Origin: Monosiga brevicollis MX1
Taxonomy: Eukaryota; Opisthokonta; Choanoflagellata; Craspedida; Salpingoecidae
DNA: 64,000 nt
Direction of reading: 5' to 3'
Assembly: GCF_000002865.3 (NCBI RefSeq)
Contig: NW_001865039.1
Coordinates: 2,926,108 to 2,990,107, forward strand
Of this stretch, positions 40,283 to 50,982 are shown piece after piece. Numbering within the stretch: position 1 is the stretch's first letter; each line of letters opens with the position of its first letter. The notes beneath the pieces were generated by a model that was given only the letters and a program-made list of their open reading frames with translations, was not told the origin of the DNA and ran no database searches. Both the position numbers and the translations under genes were made by a program.

Positions 40283-41685
40283 ATGGATTTTGATGGCCAC
40301 TCCCTCGACGAGGAGGCTCTGGTCCGGGTTCAAAACTTTTTGCGCCCTCAAGAGTCGGCCGGCTTCAACTACACCAAACCTTTAATCATCGGCTTTACTG
40401 GAGGCTCCTGCTGTGGCAAGGTGAGGCGAAAGAGCTTGAAAGTGTTGAGCATCCATGCACGCCATTCTCGCTTTGCAAACACCTCCCTTCTCAAGACCGC
40501 ACCCGGCATCCCTCTCGTCGGGCGCTCGCAGACGGCGATTTGTGAGTACGTGAAAAAGGGGTTGGGAGACGGCTTCAACGTTAGCATCATCTCCCAAAAT
40601 CAGTTTTACCGCAAGGACCTCACGGCAACCGCCACCAGCATGCCCAACTACGATCACCCCGGTATGTCACAAGTCCCCGTGTCCTCTCGGCCAGCTAGTT
40701 TGAATGGTGCTCACTCCTTCAATCGTGCACTCGTGCCAGACGCCTTTGATAATGAGCGCTTGTGTAAAACCTTGCGTGCCATCAAGGCGGGTGAGGCCGT
40801 GGAGATTCGCCAGTCATCCATCGCCCCCGTGCGACAAGAGTACGTGACATTCCAGCCAAACCGTTTGACAGTCGACGTTAGGGGCTGTTGTATGTAATTT
40901 TGTTTGATTTCATCCTGCGTACGCATGTTGCGATACCGGGCTCAATCATCAATTGTCACTGGGGGCCATCTTTTGACAGCGAGAACAAAATCTGCATCAA
41001 AAAGCCTGACGTGGTCCTGGTCAAGGGCATCTTGCTCCTGTACTCAGCAGAAGTTCGCGCCCTGATTGACATTCCAGTTTTTGTTGACGTTGATTCGGAT
41101 GCTCGTCTGTCGGCTCGCGGTACGTACCGCGTTGTTGTGCAGGGGAAAGCATCTTGCTTGTCCGTGGGTTGAGGTCTTTTGCCTATCAATGGGCTAGCTC
41201 ATCATCGTTTCGCTTGTGCTCGGTAGTGATGCGTGATATCAAGAAGGGTCGCAAGCTGGAGGACATCATTCAGTATTACTTGGCACATTCCAAAGCTTGT
41301 TTTGAAAGCTACACGTCAACGGTGTGTTGCAAAGCTTTACTGCGCCACAATCCTCGTGGCAAAACACAGTTGTGCGAACCGCTAAAAAATGGTCTTTTGG
41401 ACGAACGTTGTCTAGACCAAAAAGTACGCCGACCTTATCATCCCTCGTGGTCCCGAGAATACCGGTGAGTGTGGTTTGCGCCCCTGTCCGGCAAGTGTTG
41501 TTGAATTCATCAGTTTTCACACATCTTGGCCTTTTTTTCATTTCCCTCATTGATATGAGTTTTTGTTCACGTCGTTGACATCTCATTGCCCCCGCCTCCC
41601 CTTGAACGCGCACCCAGTGGCCATGGATCTGCTGTTGCAATTTGTGTGGCGACAGCTTCAGGGTGTCGGAGAGACGACGCGGTAA
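40283..41685 (+). CDS. Uridine-cytidine kinase
   Basis: Pyrimidine salvage enzyme phosphorylating uridine/cytidine to the monophosphate. Start ATG 40283 (MDFDGHSLDEEALVRVQNFL). The P-loop is split by an intron: GFTGGSCCGK|TAICEYVKKG. It continues VSIISQNQFYRKDLT, PNYDHP|DAFDNERLCKTLRAI, PDVVLVKGILLLYS, IPVFVDVDSDARLSAR, VMRDIKKGRKLEDIIQYYL, and TKKYADLIIPRGPENT, ending VAMDLLLQFVWRQLQG and TAA 41683-41685. The motif order matches UCK1/2. The loop residues (GGSCCGKT) differ from the usual GTASGKS. An in-frame ATG further upstream (about 40211) is possible but less likely. Confidence 0.88.
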
Positions 41686-42203
41686 AGGGGCAACTCATGG
41701 TTAGCCCTTGCTTTTCCTCTATCATCCTCCGCACCGATCATCCCTCGAGTTTGGATGAAAGCGACCCCGACAACACAATATGCTGTCTACTTCAGCCCCA
41801 GTCCTTGGTGAAAGCCTCCCCAGCCCGCGCGACAAACGGTCACAGGATGGGCCGTGTGAGGGAACATCAAGGTTCTGGTTCTTTTTGTAAATCTATTTTT
41901 GTCGGACCTCCTGACCCGCTCTTCTCTCTATGTCGTGTTGTTGAGCCCCAATCGACCCCATTGCTCCCTTTGAGCCGTCACACCCGCCTCTTCGGCCATT
42001 CAAGCGTGTGCCGCTGACCCTCTTTAATGTCATTTCTGCACCACTCCTACCAACCACAAGTGAAAAACCCAGATCCATCATCCACAGAGAAAAAAAAAGG
42101 AAAAAGAAAGGAATAGAACGGCTCGTGCTTGTTGCATAAAGGTGTTGTATTGTGATGTTGTTGGTGCTTGTCTTGACCTTGACGGGCTGTCAATTGTTTT
42201 GCG

Positions 42204-42292
<89 letters not shown>

Positions 42293-42605
42293 CGTTCCTC
42301 CTCTCGTCTGGCCTGGGTCCCATGTGGGCTGGTTTCAAGCCTTGGTAGAAGGGGATCATTCAGTCTGACTCAACCTCTGTATGTTTGTGCTTCGAGGTCG
42401 CGATCCCGTTGCCTTTGGAGCATAATTTCGCGCATCGCTTACACCACCACCACTGCTTGTGCCTTCTCCAAAACTTTCATGGGTGTCGAACAACAGGTCA
42501 AGGACCCAAGGTGAGCGGCATCCTCCTCCTGCCTCTTGCGTTGTCGATTGTATGTCTCACTCATGTTGGCGCTCTCCGCGGCAGCTTTCAATACAACTGT
42601 CAACA
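41686..42605. repeat. Spacer with long (CT)n microsatellite
   Basis: (TC)n from about 42205 to 42289. Also a short reading stretch with a donor-like site at 42479-42512 and an acceptor-like CAG near 42585; joined, they do not keep a reading frame with the downstream gene, so at most they could form a 5' UTR intron. No separate gene was supported. Confidence 0.6.
42205..42289. repeat. (TC)n microsatellite
   Basis: About 42 uninterrupted TC units between the uridine kinase and PRPSAP-like genes. Confidence 0.95.
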
Positions 42606-44591
42606 ATGCCGCGTGTGCCTATGAAGCTGCTTGGTGGCAACACCAACCCCGAGCTGTGGGAAAAGGTTGCAGACTACCTCAGCGCCAAAATGTGCAACCT
42701 TGACGTGGCCAAGTTTGCCAACGGAGGTTCGGGGGGTTTTTTCTTTCTTTTCTACGACTCCTTCTTCGTCTCGGGGCTTTGCTCACCGGTACCATGTCCT
42801 CGTTTGGCCCGCGCATGCAGAGACGCAAGTGATTGTCCGCGAGACCGTGCGCCAGTCTGACGTCTACATCCTGCAGTCGGGCTGCGGCGATGTGTCCGTC
42901 AACGACGCTGTCATGGAGCTGTGCATCCTGGCCCAGGCCTGCTCGACCTCCTCTGCCCAGCGGGTCACAGCTGTCCTTCCTTACTTTCCGTACAGCAAGC
43001 AGTCAAAGCAGAAGCGTCGTGGTACCATTGCTGCCAAGCTGGTGGCTGACCTTTTGCAGGTGGCGGGCGTCAGTCACATCCTCACGCTTGACCTTCACCA
43101 CATGTGCGTGGGTTTGCTCGCTTGCTTGATTTTGGTTTGCTTTCCATTTGTGGAACCAGACGGCGAACGGAGGCAATGGCCAACGAGGCAGGGTAGATAT
43201 GGCTGGTCCGACTTGCACTGTTTCTCATTCTTGTCTGAATAGGCAAATGCAAGGTTTCTTCGGCATGCCTGTTGATAACGTCAAATGCAGCCCTTTGCTG
43301 GCCGACTACATCTTGCACCAGGTAAGGAGAGACGTCATGACCGGCCTCCATCTGCGTATGCGTTCAGCCTGGCCTACACGGCCTGTGACTCTTGTCCCGC
43401 TGTCCAACCGGCTTCTTGACTCAACGTGCAAACGCATCCGCATTCAATCACGTGCAGATCCCAAATGGCGCCAAGTGTGTGATTGCTGCAAAGAACGCGG
43501 GTGCCTCAAAACGGTGAGGTCCATGGCGACGGCCCACCCCTTTTTGTACACGTGTTTTCTACATTTACACACGGTCCCGTCCTGTTGGCCATTGACGCAC
43601 TTTCTCATTCTGCTGCTCGATGGTGTGCGAAACTGCATCATCAGCGCTGCTGTCATCGCTAAGCGCTTGGGCTGCGATTTTGCCATGATCTTTGGTGAGC
43701 AAACCAAGTATGCCGAAACGCTGGCTGAGGAGAAGATGGGCAACGATGGCCGCGAAGGTTTGTGAAGAACCGCAATGCTCGCCTCGAGCTGATGTTTTCT
43801 TGTTGACTTGAGCGCCTCGGGTTCAAGTCTCACTGTTTCCGAGTCGTTCGCATGCATGATTCTTATCCTTTGCGTCGGCTTTAGCTGCGCTTGAAGAAAC
43901 CCTGGATGCCATGGAGAAGGAGGAGTTGGAAGACTGCCACGAGGAGAGCGCCCAGGGAGATGGCGTCATTGGTGAGGTGTACGAGCGCGACGTGGTCATT
44001 GTTGATGATGTCATTGACGGCGCGGAAAGCTTTGGTTTGTTTATCGCTGCGTCTATTCGTGGCCGCCCAGACCTCTCTAACCCTCTCCCGTCTCACGACG
44101 CCAACCGCTTTCTTCGCCTGGCGCATGCCAGTCAAAGCAGCCCAGTTGTTCAAGGACAACGGCGCGGACAACGTGAGTTCGACGCAAATGGTCCAGGGGG
44201 GGACGGTTCTCTTGCCTTTCACACTTTTGCTCAACAGCATCGCACATGATCTTGTCTGACCGCATCGTGCGACGTGTCCTGTGCAACCATTTGCTAGGTC
44301 TACATTATCGCAACGCACGGTATCCTTTCTGGCAAATGCCCTGAAGAGTTGCAGGAATGCGATGCAATCCAGCGCGTGGTTGTCACCAACACCATCCCGC
44401 AGCGTGATCACATGGCGCGCTGTCCCAAGCTCGCCACCATTGACTGCTCTGACGTTTTGGGCGAAGCCGTGCGCCGCCTTCACTTTGATGAAAGCTTGTA
44501 TGCCATGTATTCGCCTCCCGTTCCGGCTACTGCTAGTCCGGCACGACGCCGAGGCGCCCGCTCTCGCACGACCTCGGCCTGCGAGAATTAG
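42606..44591 (+). CDS. Phosphoribosyl-pyrophosphate synthetase-associated protein (PRPSAP-like)
   Basis: Member of the PRPP synthetase family, cytosolic, probably a regulatory partner of the active enzyme. MPRVPMKLLGGNTNPELWEK, then FANGETQVIVRETVRQSDVY, VNDAVMELCILAQACSTSSA, YFPYSKQSKQKRRGTIAAKL, LTLDLHHMQMQGFFGMPVDN, then IISAAVIAKRLGCDFAMIFG. An acidic insert (EKEELEDCHEESAQGDGV) precedes VVIVDDVIDGAESF. PRPSAP1/2 also have an insert before a PRPP loop lacking the D.(C)GT sequence. The protein ends VVVTNTIPQRDHMARCPKLA and an Arg/Ser-rich tail. Around seven exons; stop TAG 44589-44591. Association rather than catalysis is inferred from the altered loop. Confidence 0.82.
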
Positions 44592-45215
44592 TCCAAATAG
44601 CTATAGCCATGGCTCCCACACTTTGTGAAACACAGGTTTGCTTTAGCTTTAGCTGTTTCTTTCGGCCCTCCGTGGCTTCAGTGTGGTCTTCAGGGCACCA
44701 TGCTCCTTTTGCACCACGTTGTCCTTCTATTCTCTCTTTTGCTTCTTCTTCTTCTTCTCTCCCTCTTCTCTCTCTGTTTTATCGCTGTTCTTCTTCGTGT
44801 CGCACGCGCACTCTCTCCCATCCCTCATTTGCTCTCCCTTGTTTACCGGGCACGGTCACATTCTATGCCTCTCTTCTGCATGGAAAAGCCGCATGATGCA
44901 TTTTTGTCGTCGACTTCAGCTGGGTTAATTGTATGGTGCGAGTGCATTCAACTTGATGGTTCAGGTCATTGGTGCACAAGCTGAGTGGCCGAGCCACATT
45001 AGGCAGGCCGTGCCTTATATCAAACGGTTTGATGTATGAAGCATCTTGTTCCAAGGAGGGCGCGGGCGACAGCCCAGCACAGCCAAGAATTTGGTCGGTC
45101 TCTCGATTGCTAGAGCATATCAAAGTCCTTGTTGTAAAATGCGGGAACCAACACTCCAACAACAAGAGCATGGGCACTTCACAAACTCAGCGGGAAATGC
45201 GCCATGACAAGGGCT
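44592..45215. other. Convergent spacer, pyrimidine-rich
   Basis: Between the stops of the PRPSAP-like gene (+) and eIF2D (-). A T/C-rich block lies at about 44725-44800. No gene was recognised. Confidence 0.5.
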
Positions 45216-47147
45216 TTATCGCAGGTGTTTAGGCACGTTGGTCGTGTCCACTTTTACCGCAGCCTTGGGAATCTGGTATCGCTCCATCAAAAACTTGGCG
45301 ACGGGCCCCACGTGGATGCCTTGGATGTGCAGCGGGCGCCCAAGCTTGAGATCCGTGGCCTTGCCAAAGCTCACAGAGGCTGACATTGCATTGGCAAGGT
45401 CACGCCGTAAAGCTTCATCGAGCTTGATGCCGTTGGCCTCTAGGCCATTGACGACGGTGATGTTCTTCTGGCGCTTGCGCACAAAGGCGCATGTAATGGT
45501 ACGAGGGTTTTTACCCCCTCGGGCTTCCACAAAGCCGCTTGTGCCTTGCTTGGAGGCTCCTTGTGTGGTGGCAAATGCCACGTCTGCATCATCACTGGCC
45601 TGCGACGCCGCCAATTCCTCCTCTGTAAGCAGCATGTCGTCCTCATCCACGTCAAGGAGGCGAGAGTGGCCACGATCCACTCTATCAATGTGCACCACGC
45701 CTTGTTTGGGCTCGATCAAATGCACGACGCCCTGTTTTTCGAGGGATTGCATCAGCGTGGCCAGCTTTTTGAATTGAGTTTGCCGGATGTTGAAGGGTTC
45801 TGGCGGGTGATGCTTGATGCGCGGTAAAAGGGCGCTGACGTGTTTGCCGTTGAAGGTGGACACCAAAAGGGGCAGATCTGCATTTTTAATCTTACGCAAG
45901 GCCAAAAGAACGGCACGCTCGGCCCATTGATCCATGTTGATGTAGTCGTCTGCACTTTCATCTCCGGCTTCATCTGCCTGTGTGCCATCGGCGTTGTCGG
46001 TCGGCAATCCAGCTGGCTCAGCCGCTGCCGCAGGAGTGTTAGCATCGACTTCAGCGTCGACGTCAACGTCGGCGTCTGAATCGGCGTCCAAGTTCGCATT
46101 GTCTGCAGTGGTCTGACTCAGTTGGTCGGGCTGGGTCGTGCCAGCCTCAGGCCCAGCGGCTCCTGGCGGGGGCGGGGGTGGGCCGACAAGTGTTTCAGCG
46201 GTTTCTTCGCCTGCAGTGACGCGTGCCAAGCGGGCCTCGAGGTCGGCCAGCTCCTGTGACAAGGCCGACTCACGCCCAAGCTTGTCTTGCTGATCAGCGT
46301 CAGGCTGCAACTGGCCCGCCTCGACTTTAGCGCGTAGCTCCTGAATCTGGCGGAGGGCTTTTTGCTTGCGCTTAATTTGCTTCGGCCCATCGAGGGCAAA
46401 GGCTGCGAGCTGTTTGCGGGCCTCTTCCAGCTGTGCTGCATGTGAAGCCAAATTGGCTTCGTGTTCAGCAGCAATTTCCTTGTCCTTGATCTCTTGCAGG
46501 GCAGCGCTGACGTCGGTCAGAGGTTGGGTGGGCATGCGGCCGTCGCCGGCAAGCCAGAGCGCATCATCTAAGCAGTGCTCCACGTTGAGTGAGCAGCCCT
46601 GCTGGCCACGGTGCTCAAGCTCAGAGGAAGAGACATTCCAAACACCAGTGGCCAGGGGCATCCAGTGCCCACGTTCACGGATGGCCACAAAGTCACCAGC
46701 AGCAAAATTGCCAAATGTGGCGTGCACCCAGCTCTCGCGTGGTGTTGCGCCCTCCTTAATGACCATCCCCGGGGTGAAGAGGTCAGCACCTTTGATAATT
46801 TTGCTTCCAACGCCCTCAAAAATAACGACGTTTGACACAATCTGCGGGCAACGCTGCAGGAGGTAGAGCGAGGGCCAGAAGCGAGGCGCGCCCACATTCT
46901 TGGGCTGGTCAGTGTAAAAGAGCGGCAAGCCCTCGACAAAGTAGAGGGAGGTATGGCCTTGAAGCTTTTGCAGCTCGACTTGCGTCTTGACGCCATCACC
47001 CACCGGCCACACCACCTGCAACTGTTGGTCCGCCAGAAGCGGAAACTGCTGCTGTAGCTCCCTGCGCAGTCGACGCGCATCCGACGCCCGCACGACCTGG
47101 CGGTTGCCCTTGAGCTCCAACGTCTCAAAGCGCCGACAGCCCTTCAT
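45216..47147 (-). CDS. EIF2D: Translation initiation factor eIF2D (ligatin)
   Basis: Factor that delivers or removes tRNA at the 40S P site independently of GTP. A single uninterrupted frame of 643 residues. Start ATG 47147 (MKGCRRFETLELKGNRQVVR), then the DUF1947-like N-terminus SDARRLRRELQQQFPLL. The PUA domain follows: GADLFTPGMVIKEGATPRES to FAAGDFVAIRERGHWMPLAT. A coiled, Asp/Ala-rich linker with an expanded acidic repeat (about 46080-46020) sits in the middle, then a SWIB/MDM2-like part (LPLLVSTFNGKHVSALLPRI), and a C-terminal SUI1 domain (KNPRTITCAFVRKRQKNITV, VNGLEANGIKL, LHIQGIHVGPVAKFLMERYQ). It is the only long intronless gene in the window. It shares a 250-nt promoter with LRRC51. 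Confidence 0.92.
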   Translation of the reverse strand: MKGCRRFETLELKGNRQVVRASDARRLRRELQQQFPLLADQQLQVVWPVGDGVKTQVELQKLQGHTSLYFVEGLPLFYTDQPKNVGAPRFWPSLYLLQRCPQIVSNVVIFEGVGSKIIKGADLFTPGMVIKEGATPRESWVHATFGNFAAGDFVAIRERGHWMPLATGVWNVSSSELEHRGQQGCSLNVEHCLDDALWLAGDGRMPTQPLTDVSAALQEIKDKEIAAEHEANLASHAAQLEEARKQLAAFALDGPKQIKRKQKALRQIQELRAKVEAGQLQPDADQQDKLGRESALSQELADLEARLARVTAGEETAETLVGPPPPPPGAAGPEAGTTQPDQLSQTTADNANLDADSDADVDVDAEVDANTPAAAAEPAGLPTDNADGTQADEAGDESADDYINMDQWAERAVLLALRKIKNADLPLLVSTFNGKHVSALLPRIKHHPPEPFNIRQTQFKKLATLMQSLEKQGVVHLIEPKQGVVHIDRVDRGHSRLLDVDEDDMLLTEEELAASQASDDADVAFATTQGASKQGTSGFVEARGGKNPRTITCAFVRKRQKNITVVNGLEANGIKLDEALRRDLANAMSASVSFGKATDLKLGRPLHIQGIHVGPVAKFLMERYQIPKAAVKVDTTNVPKHLR

Positions 47148-47397
47148 CCTGCCTCGGTTCAAGAAAATGATGACATTCTGACAAAAAATAAACAGTTACT
47201 TGTCAGAATGTTTTCATTGTGTGTGTGGTTGGCAACGCGCTCGGTCGAAAGGAACTTGGCATTTGAGCGTGCGCGTTCGTTCGGTCCAGCTCTGTCTGTC
47301 GTTGCGGGCTCAACTCTGGCTGTGGTCTCGGTGGAGGTGGCAACCAGATTGTCAGCGAGCAGGCTTGGGGGACACACGCGCTCTCCCACGTGCAACA
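47148..47397. promoter_or_regulatory. Compact bidirectional promoter (eIF2D / LRRC51)
   Basis: Only 250 nt separate the two divergent start codons, so core promoters and 5' UTRs of both genes must fit here. No TATA element was recognised. Confidence 0.6.
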
Positions 47398-48468
47398 ATG
47401 GCGGATATCGACTCAACGACCTTGGACTTTTCTTTCTCTGAGCTCACTTCCCTGCCAGGTACACGGCGCACCTCACTTGCTGGTGTGACCGTCTGAGTGG
47501 CTCACTCGCTTGGTCGTGTATGTTCCCTTCTCTGCTCCTGGACAAACTGCTAGATGTCTATGAGGAAGAGCCGCGGGCTGGTGCGATCAAGGCGGCTGCT
47601 ACAGGTGGCAAAGGGGGCAAGGGAGGCGTGTGTGCCAAAGGCAAGGTCGTTGTTACCACGCTGAAACTGAACAACAATGTCATCTCCGATCTGACGGAGC
47701 TTCCCACCATCCTGGTATGCCCTGACAGCGTCCTCCCACTCTTGTGTAGTTGAACGCTGCCACAGCCTTCTAGCCTGGTGGGAGGGAGTCTCGATGCGAG
47801 CGATGCTGATTGTTTCTGCGTTGTGCGCGTGATTCTTTGGCATGGTAGCCCGACATCTTGGTAGATTGGTCACAGCTGGTATTTTTGGATCTGAGCTTCA
47901 ACTGTCTCAACGCCATTCCCAAAGAGCTCGAGTGCCTTCCACAGCTTGGCATTCTCTACCTCCATGGCAACAACATTGGTGCATTGACTGAGGTCTGTTT
48001 TTACTTCTTCCGACTCGCTGATGTCGCCTGGTGGTATCACCGCCGGTTTTTCATGGTTGTGGTGTATTGGCTATCACAGAATGAGGCCATGCTACCCGCC
48101 AAAGAACTGCGTCAAGTCGAAGCCAAAAAACTGCGACAAGTCGACAAAATTGGCAAGCTCATGACAAACCTCAAGAGCTTTAGCCTACACGGCAGCTATC
48201 TTGAGCGCATCGAAGGTCTGGACGTGTGACCTTGACCCGCATTCCTTCTTTCTCCTGGTCTCGTCTGTTTTGAGCTGCTGCGCCAGAGTAACATGGCACG
48301 TTTGATGGGTTTCCTGCATATGGTGTTGCAGGTTATCGGCAGCATGTGGTGGCGGCCATTCCCTCACTGCGCAAGTTTGACTTTGTCGCCGTCACGTCGG
48401 CCGATCGCGAGCGCGCCGCACGCTGGAAGGCCATGCATAGCCCTCGCCGCACCAAGGCACCGGCCTAA
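47398..48468 (+). CDS. LRRC51: Leucine-rich repeat protein LRRC51
   Basis: Small LRR protein associated with cilia in animals (part of the LRTOMT locus in primates). The start MADIDSTTLDFSFSELTSLP is followed across introns by DVYEEEPRAGAIKAAA (compare 'DLVNEEPRTG' in LRRC51), KLNNNVISDLTELPTIL, SQLVFLDLSFNCLNAIPKEL, LPQLGILYLHGNNI, KIGKLMTNLKSFSLHGSYLE, then YRQHVVAAIPSLRKFDFVAV and TSADRERAARWKAMH. The last block matches the LRRcap-like ending of LRRC51. A Gly/Lys insert (GGKGGKGG) is lineage-specific. Stop TAA 48466-48468. Confidence 0.88.
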
Positions 48469-48927
<459 letters not shown>

Positions 48928-50507
48928 ATGGCTACCTCAATGCAGGTCTCGCCGTTTGCATCGGCCGAGCAGCGCCGGGCCGCCCTGGCCTACAAGGGTG
49001 ACTCCGTGCCAGCTCACTGTTGCGTGACCGGTGGCACCGGTTTCGTGGGTCAACGCCTCGTTGAGATGCTGTTGGAGCGTGGGGCCAAGCGCGTTGTGTC
49101 CTTTGACATTGTGCCACCGTAAGTCGGGAGATCGGCGACGTAGCTGCCCACGTGGGTGCTGCCATGCCATGGTGCTGCGGCGACGCGATGGATGCTGGTC
49201 GTTGCTGTATCTTGCCAATTGTTACTGAAGACTCATGGTAACTTTTTGCCATGATCCACAGGCCCAAGGCCCACTGGGAGCACCCTAATGTCGAGTATGT
49301 CATTGGTGATATTTGCGACGTGGAGGCCCTCGAGCGCGCTTTCAAGGGCGCAGATTGTGTCTGGCACAACGCCGCCGCCGTTGGCCCCTTTCACCCCCAC
49401 GAACTCTACGACAAGGTGAACCGACAAGGTACCCTCAACGTCATCGAGGTGTGCCGCAAACTTGGCATCCCTAAGATCGTCATGTCCTCTTCTCCATCCA
49501 CGCGCTTTGACGGAAGCGACATCAACGGGCTCAGCGAGGCCGAGATGCCCAAGCTGCCCATGGCCACCTATCTCCAAGCCTATGCCCAGTCCAAGGCTGA
49601 GGGAGAGATGGCCCTTACTGCTGCCTGCTGCGATGAACTTATGACCGTGGCCGTGGCCCCCCACCAAGTCTATGGCCCCCGCGATAACCTCTTTGTGCCC
49701 AACATGCTCGAGGCTGCCGGCAAGAACCTGCTCCGTGTCTTTAGCAGTGCCCGTACTGGCTACGGTCAGAATCGCGTCTGCTTCACTTACGTTGACAACT
49801 GTAAGTCATCCTATTTTTTTTTTTTTTTTTTTTGTTTTGTTTCTTTGTGGGTTCTTTCAATCCTCAACGCTCCCACCCCATGCCTCTGTCACCGTGCAAG
49901 ACGGCCCGTATTTCTTTCTCCCAGCGGGGCCGCGGGATTCTGCTTCAAACATTGACTCATACTTCTGTGATCCTTTGTTTTGCTTGCTCATGCTCATTTT
50001 CTCGGTGGGCCAGATGCTCATGGTCTGATTATTGCGGAAAAGGCCCTGTACAAGGGCAGCCCGGCTTTGGGCAAGTTTTATGTGGTGACTGATGGCTCCA
50101 CTCACCCCCATCCGGAGGGTTATGCCCTGTTCTGGCCCACCATGGACAAGATGATCACCTCCATCGGATTCACTTCCATCTACACACGCTGGAAACTTTC
50201 AACCTGGTTTCTTTACCCTGTGGCCTATGTCTGCAATGTCGTGGGCTGGTTGATGGGCACCAAGCTCAAGCTCAATCCTTTCAACGTGCGCGTCCTCACC
50301 ATGCATCGGTGGTTCAACATCTCGGCCGCTGAGCGTGACCTCAAATATCAACCCATCATCCCCTTTGAGGCCGGCATGATTGATACAACGGAATGGTTCA
50401 AGGTCAACTGGCTACCTGGCTTCTCAACTTCTGGTCGCAGTGTGGGCATCGCACAACAGTCCGAAGCCAAAATCAACGTTCAGGCTGCCGGCACAGACCG
50501 CAAATAG
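48928..50507 (+). CDS. 3-beta-hydroxysteroid dehydrogenase / sterol C4-decarboxylase-like SDR enzyme
   Basis: Extended short-chain dehydrogenase, NAD(P)-dependent, of the 3beta-HSD/NSDHL group; probably acts on a 3-hydroxysterol at the ER. Three exons (48928-49118, 49262-49800, 50014-50507) give 407 residues. The Rossmann motif is TGGTGFVGQRLVE (residues about 33-45). The acidic residue after beta-2 is in SFDIVPP. NAAAVGPFHPHELY follows, then SSPSTRF and the catalytic YAQSK (in YLQAYAQSKAEGE). QVYGPRDNLFVPNML and CFTYVDNYAHGL are family motifs. A hydrophobic segment WKLSTWFLYPVAYVCNVVGW near residue 320 could anchor it in the membrane. Substrate not determined. Confidence 0.85.
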
Positions 50508-50982
50508 CGTCTCTGCGACGTGCTAAAAGGGGGTGGCCTATCAAGTCTAGCTAGCCACTCACCTGTGTGTGAATCCGTGTGTCTGCATTGATTTTGTTCT
50601 CTGTCTCTCTGTGTCTCTGTCTCTGTCTCGCTCTGTTTCCTGGTTGCTGTTGCTGCAAAAAACGCGCGAACAAATGGTATATAGGCCACTGTACCAATCT
50701 TGATCGAGTCGAGTCGCCAATAGTCGCGTAAATTGGGGCTCGCAGAGCTCAGGCAAACAACCACAAGAGAAAATGGAGAAAAATACAGTGTGGAAAAGGT
50801 TTTCTAAAAGACGAAGGAACCTTGGGACGATCAAACTAGACAAATGAACAACCAAGGTTCCTTGATGCTGATGGGAGGGCGGAGAAGAATAGAACAAGGG
50901 GGAACAAAAGCACGGGCGCCCTAACTATAACAATGGGCAAAGGACAGCGCCAGAGCTTGCAGCATGGCTGCTCAATGCAAGA
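50508..50982. other. Convergent spacer
   Basis: Between the dehydrogenase stop (+) and the INO80 stop (-). It includes a (TCTC/TGTC)-rich stretch at about 50598-50638. No gene was recognised. Confidence 0.5.

Noticed and set aside
42479-42605. Possible first coding exon (MGVEQQVKDP) of the PRPSAP-like gene
   Set aside because: Splicing from the donor at about 42512 to the acceptor near 42585 runs into a stop, so it cannot encode an N-terminal extension.
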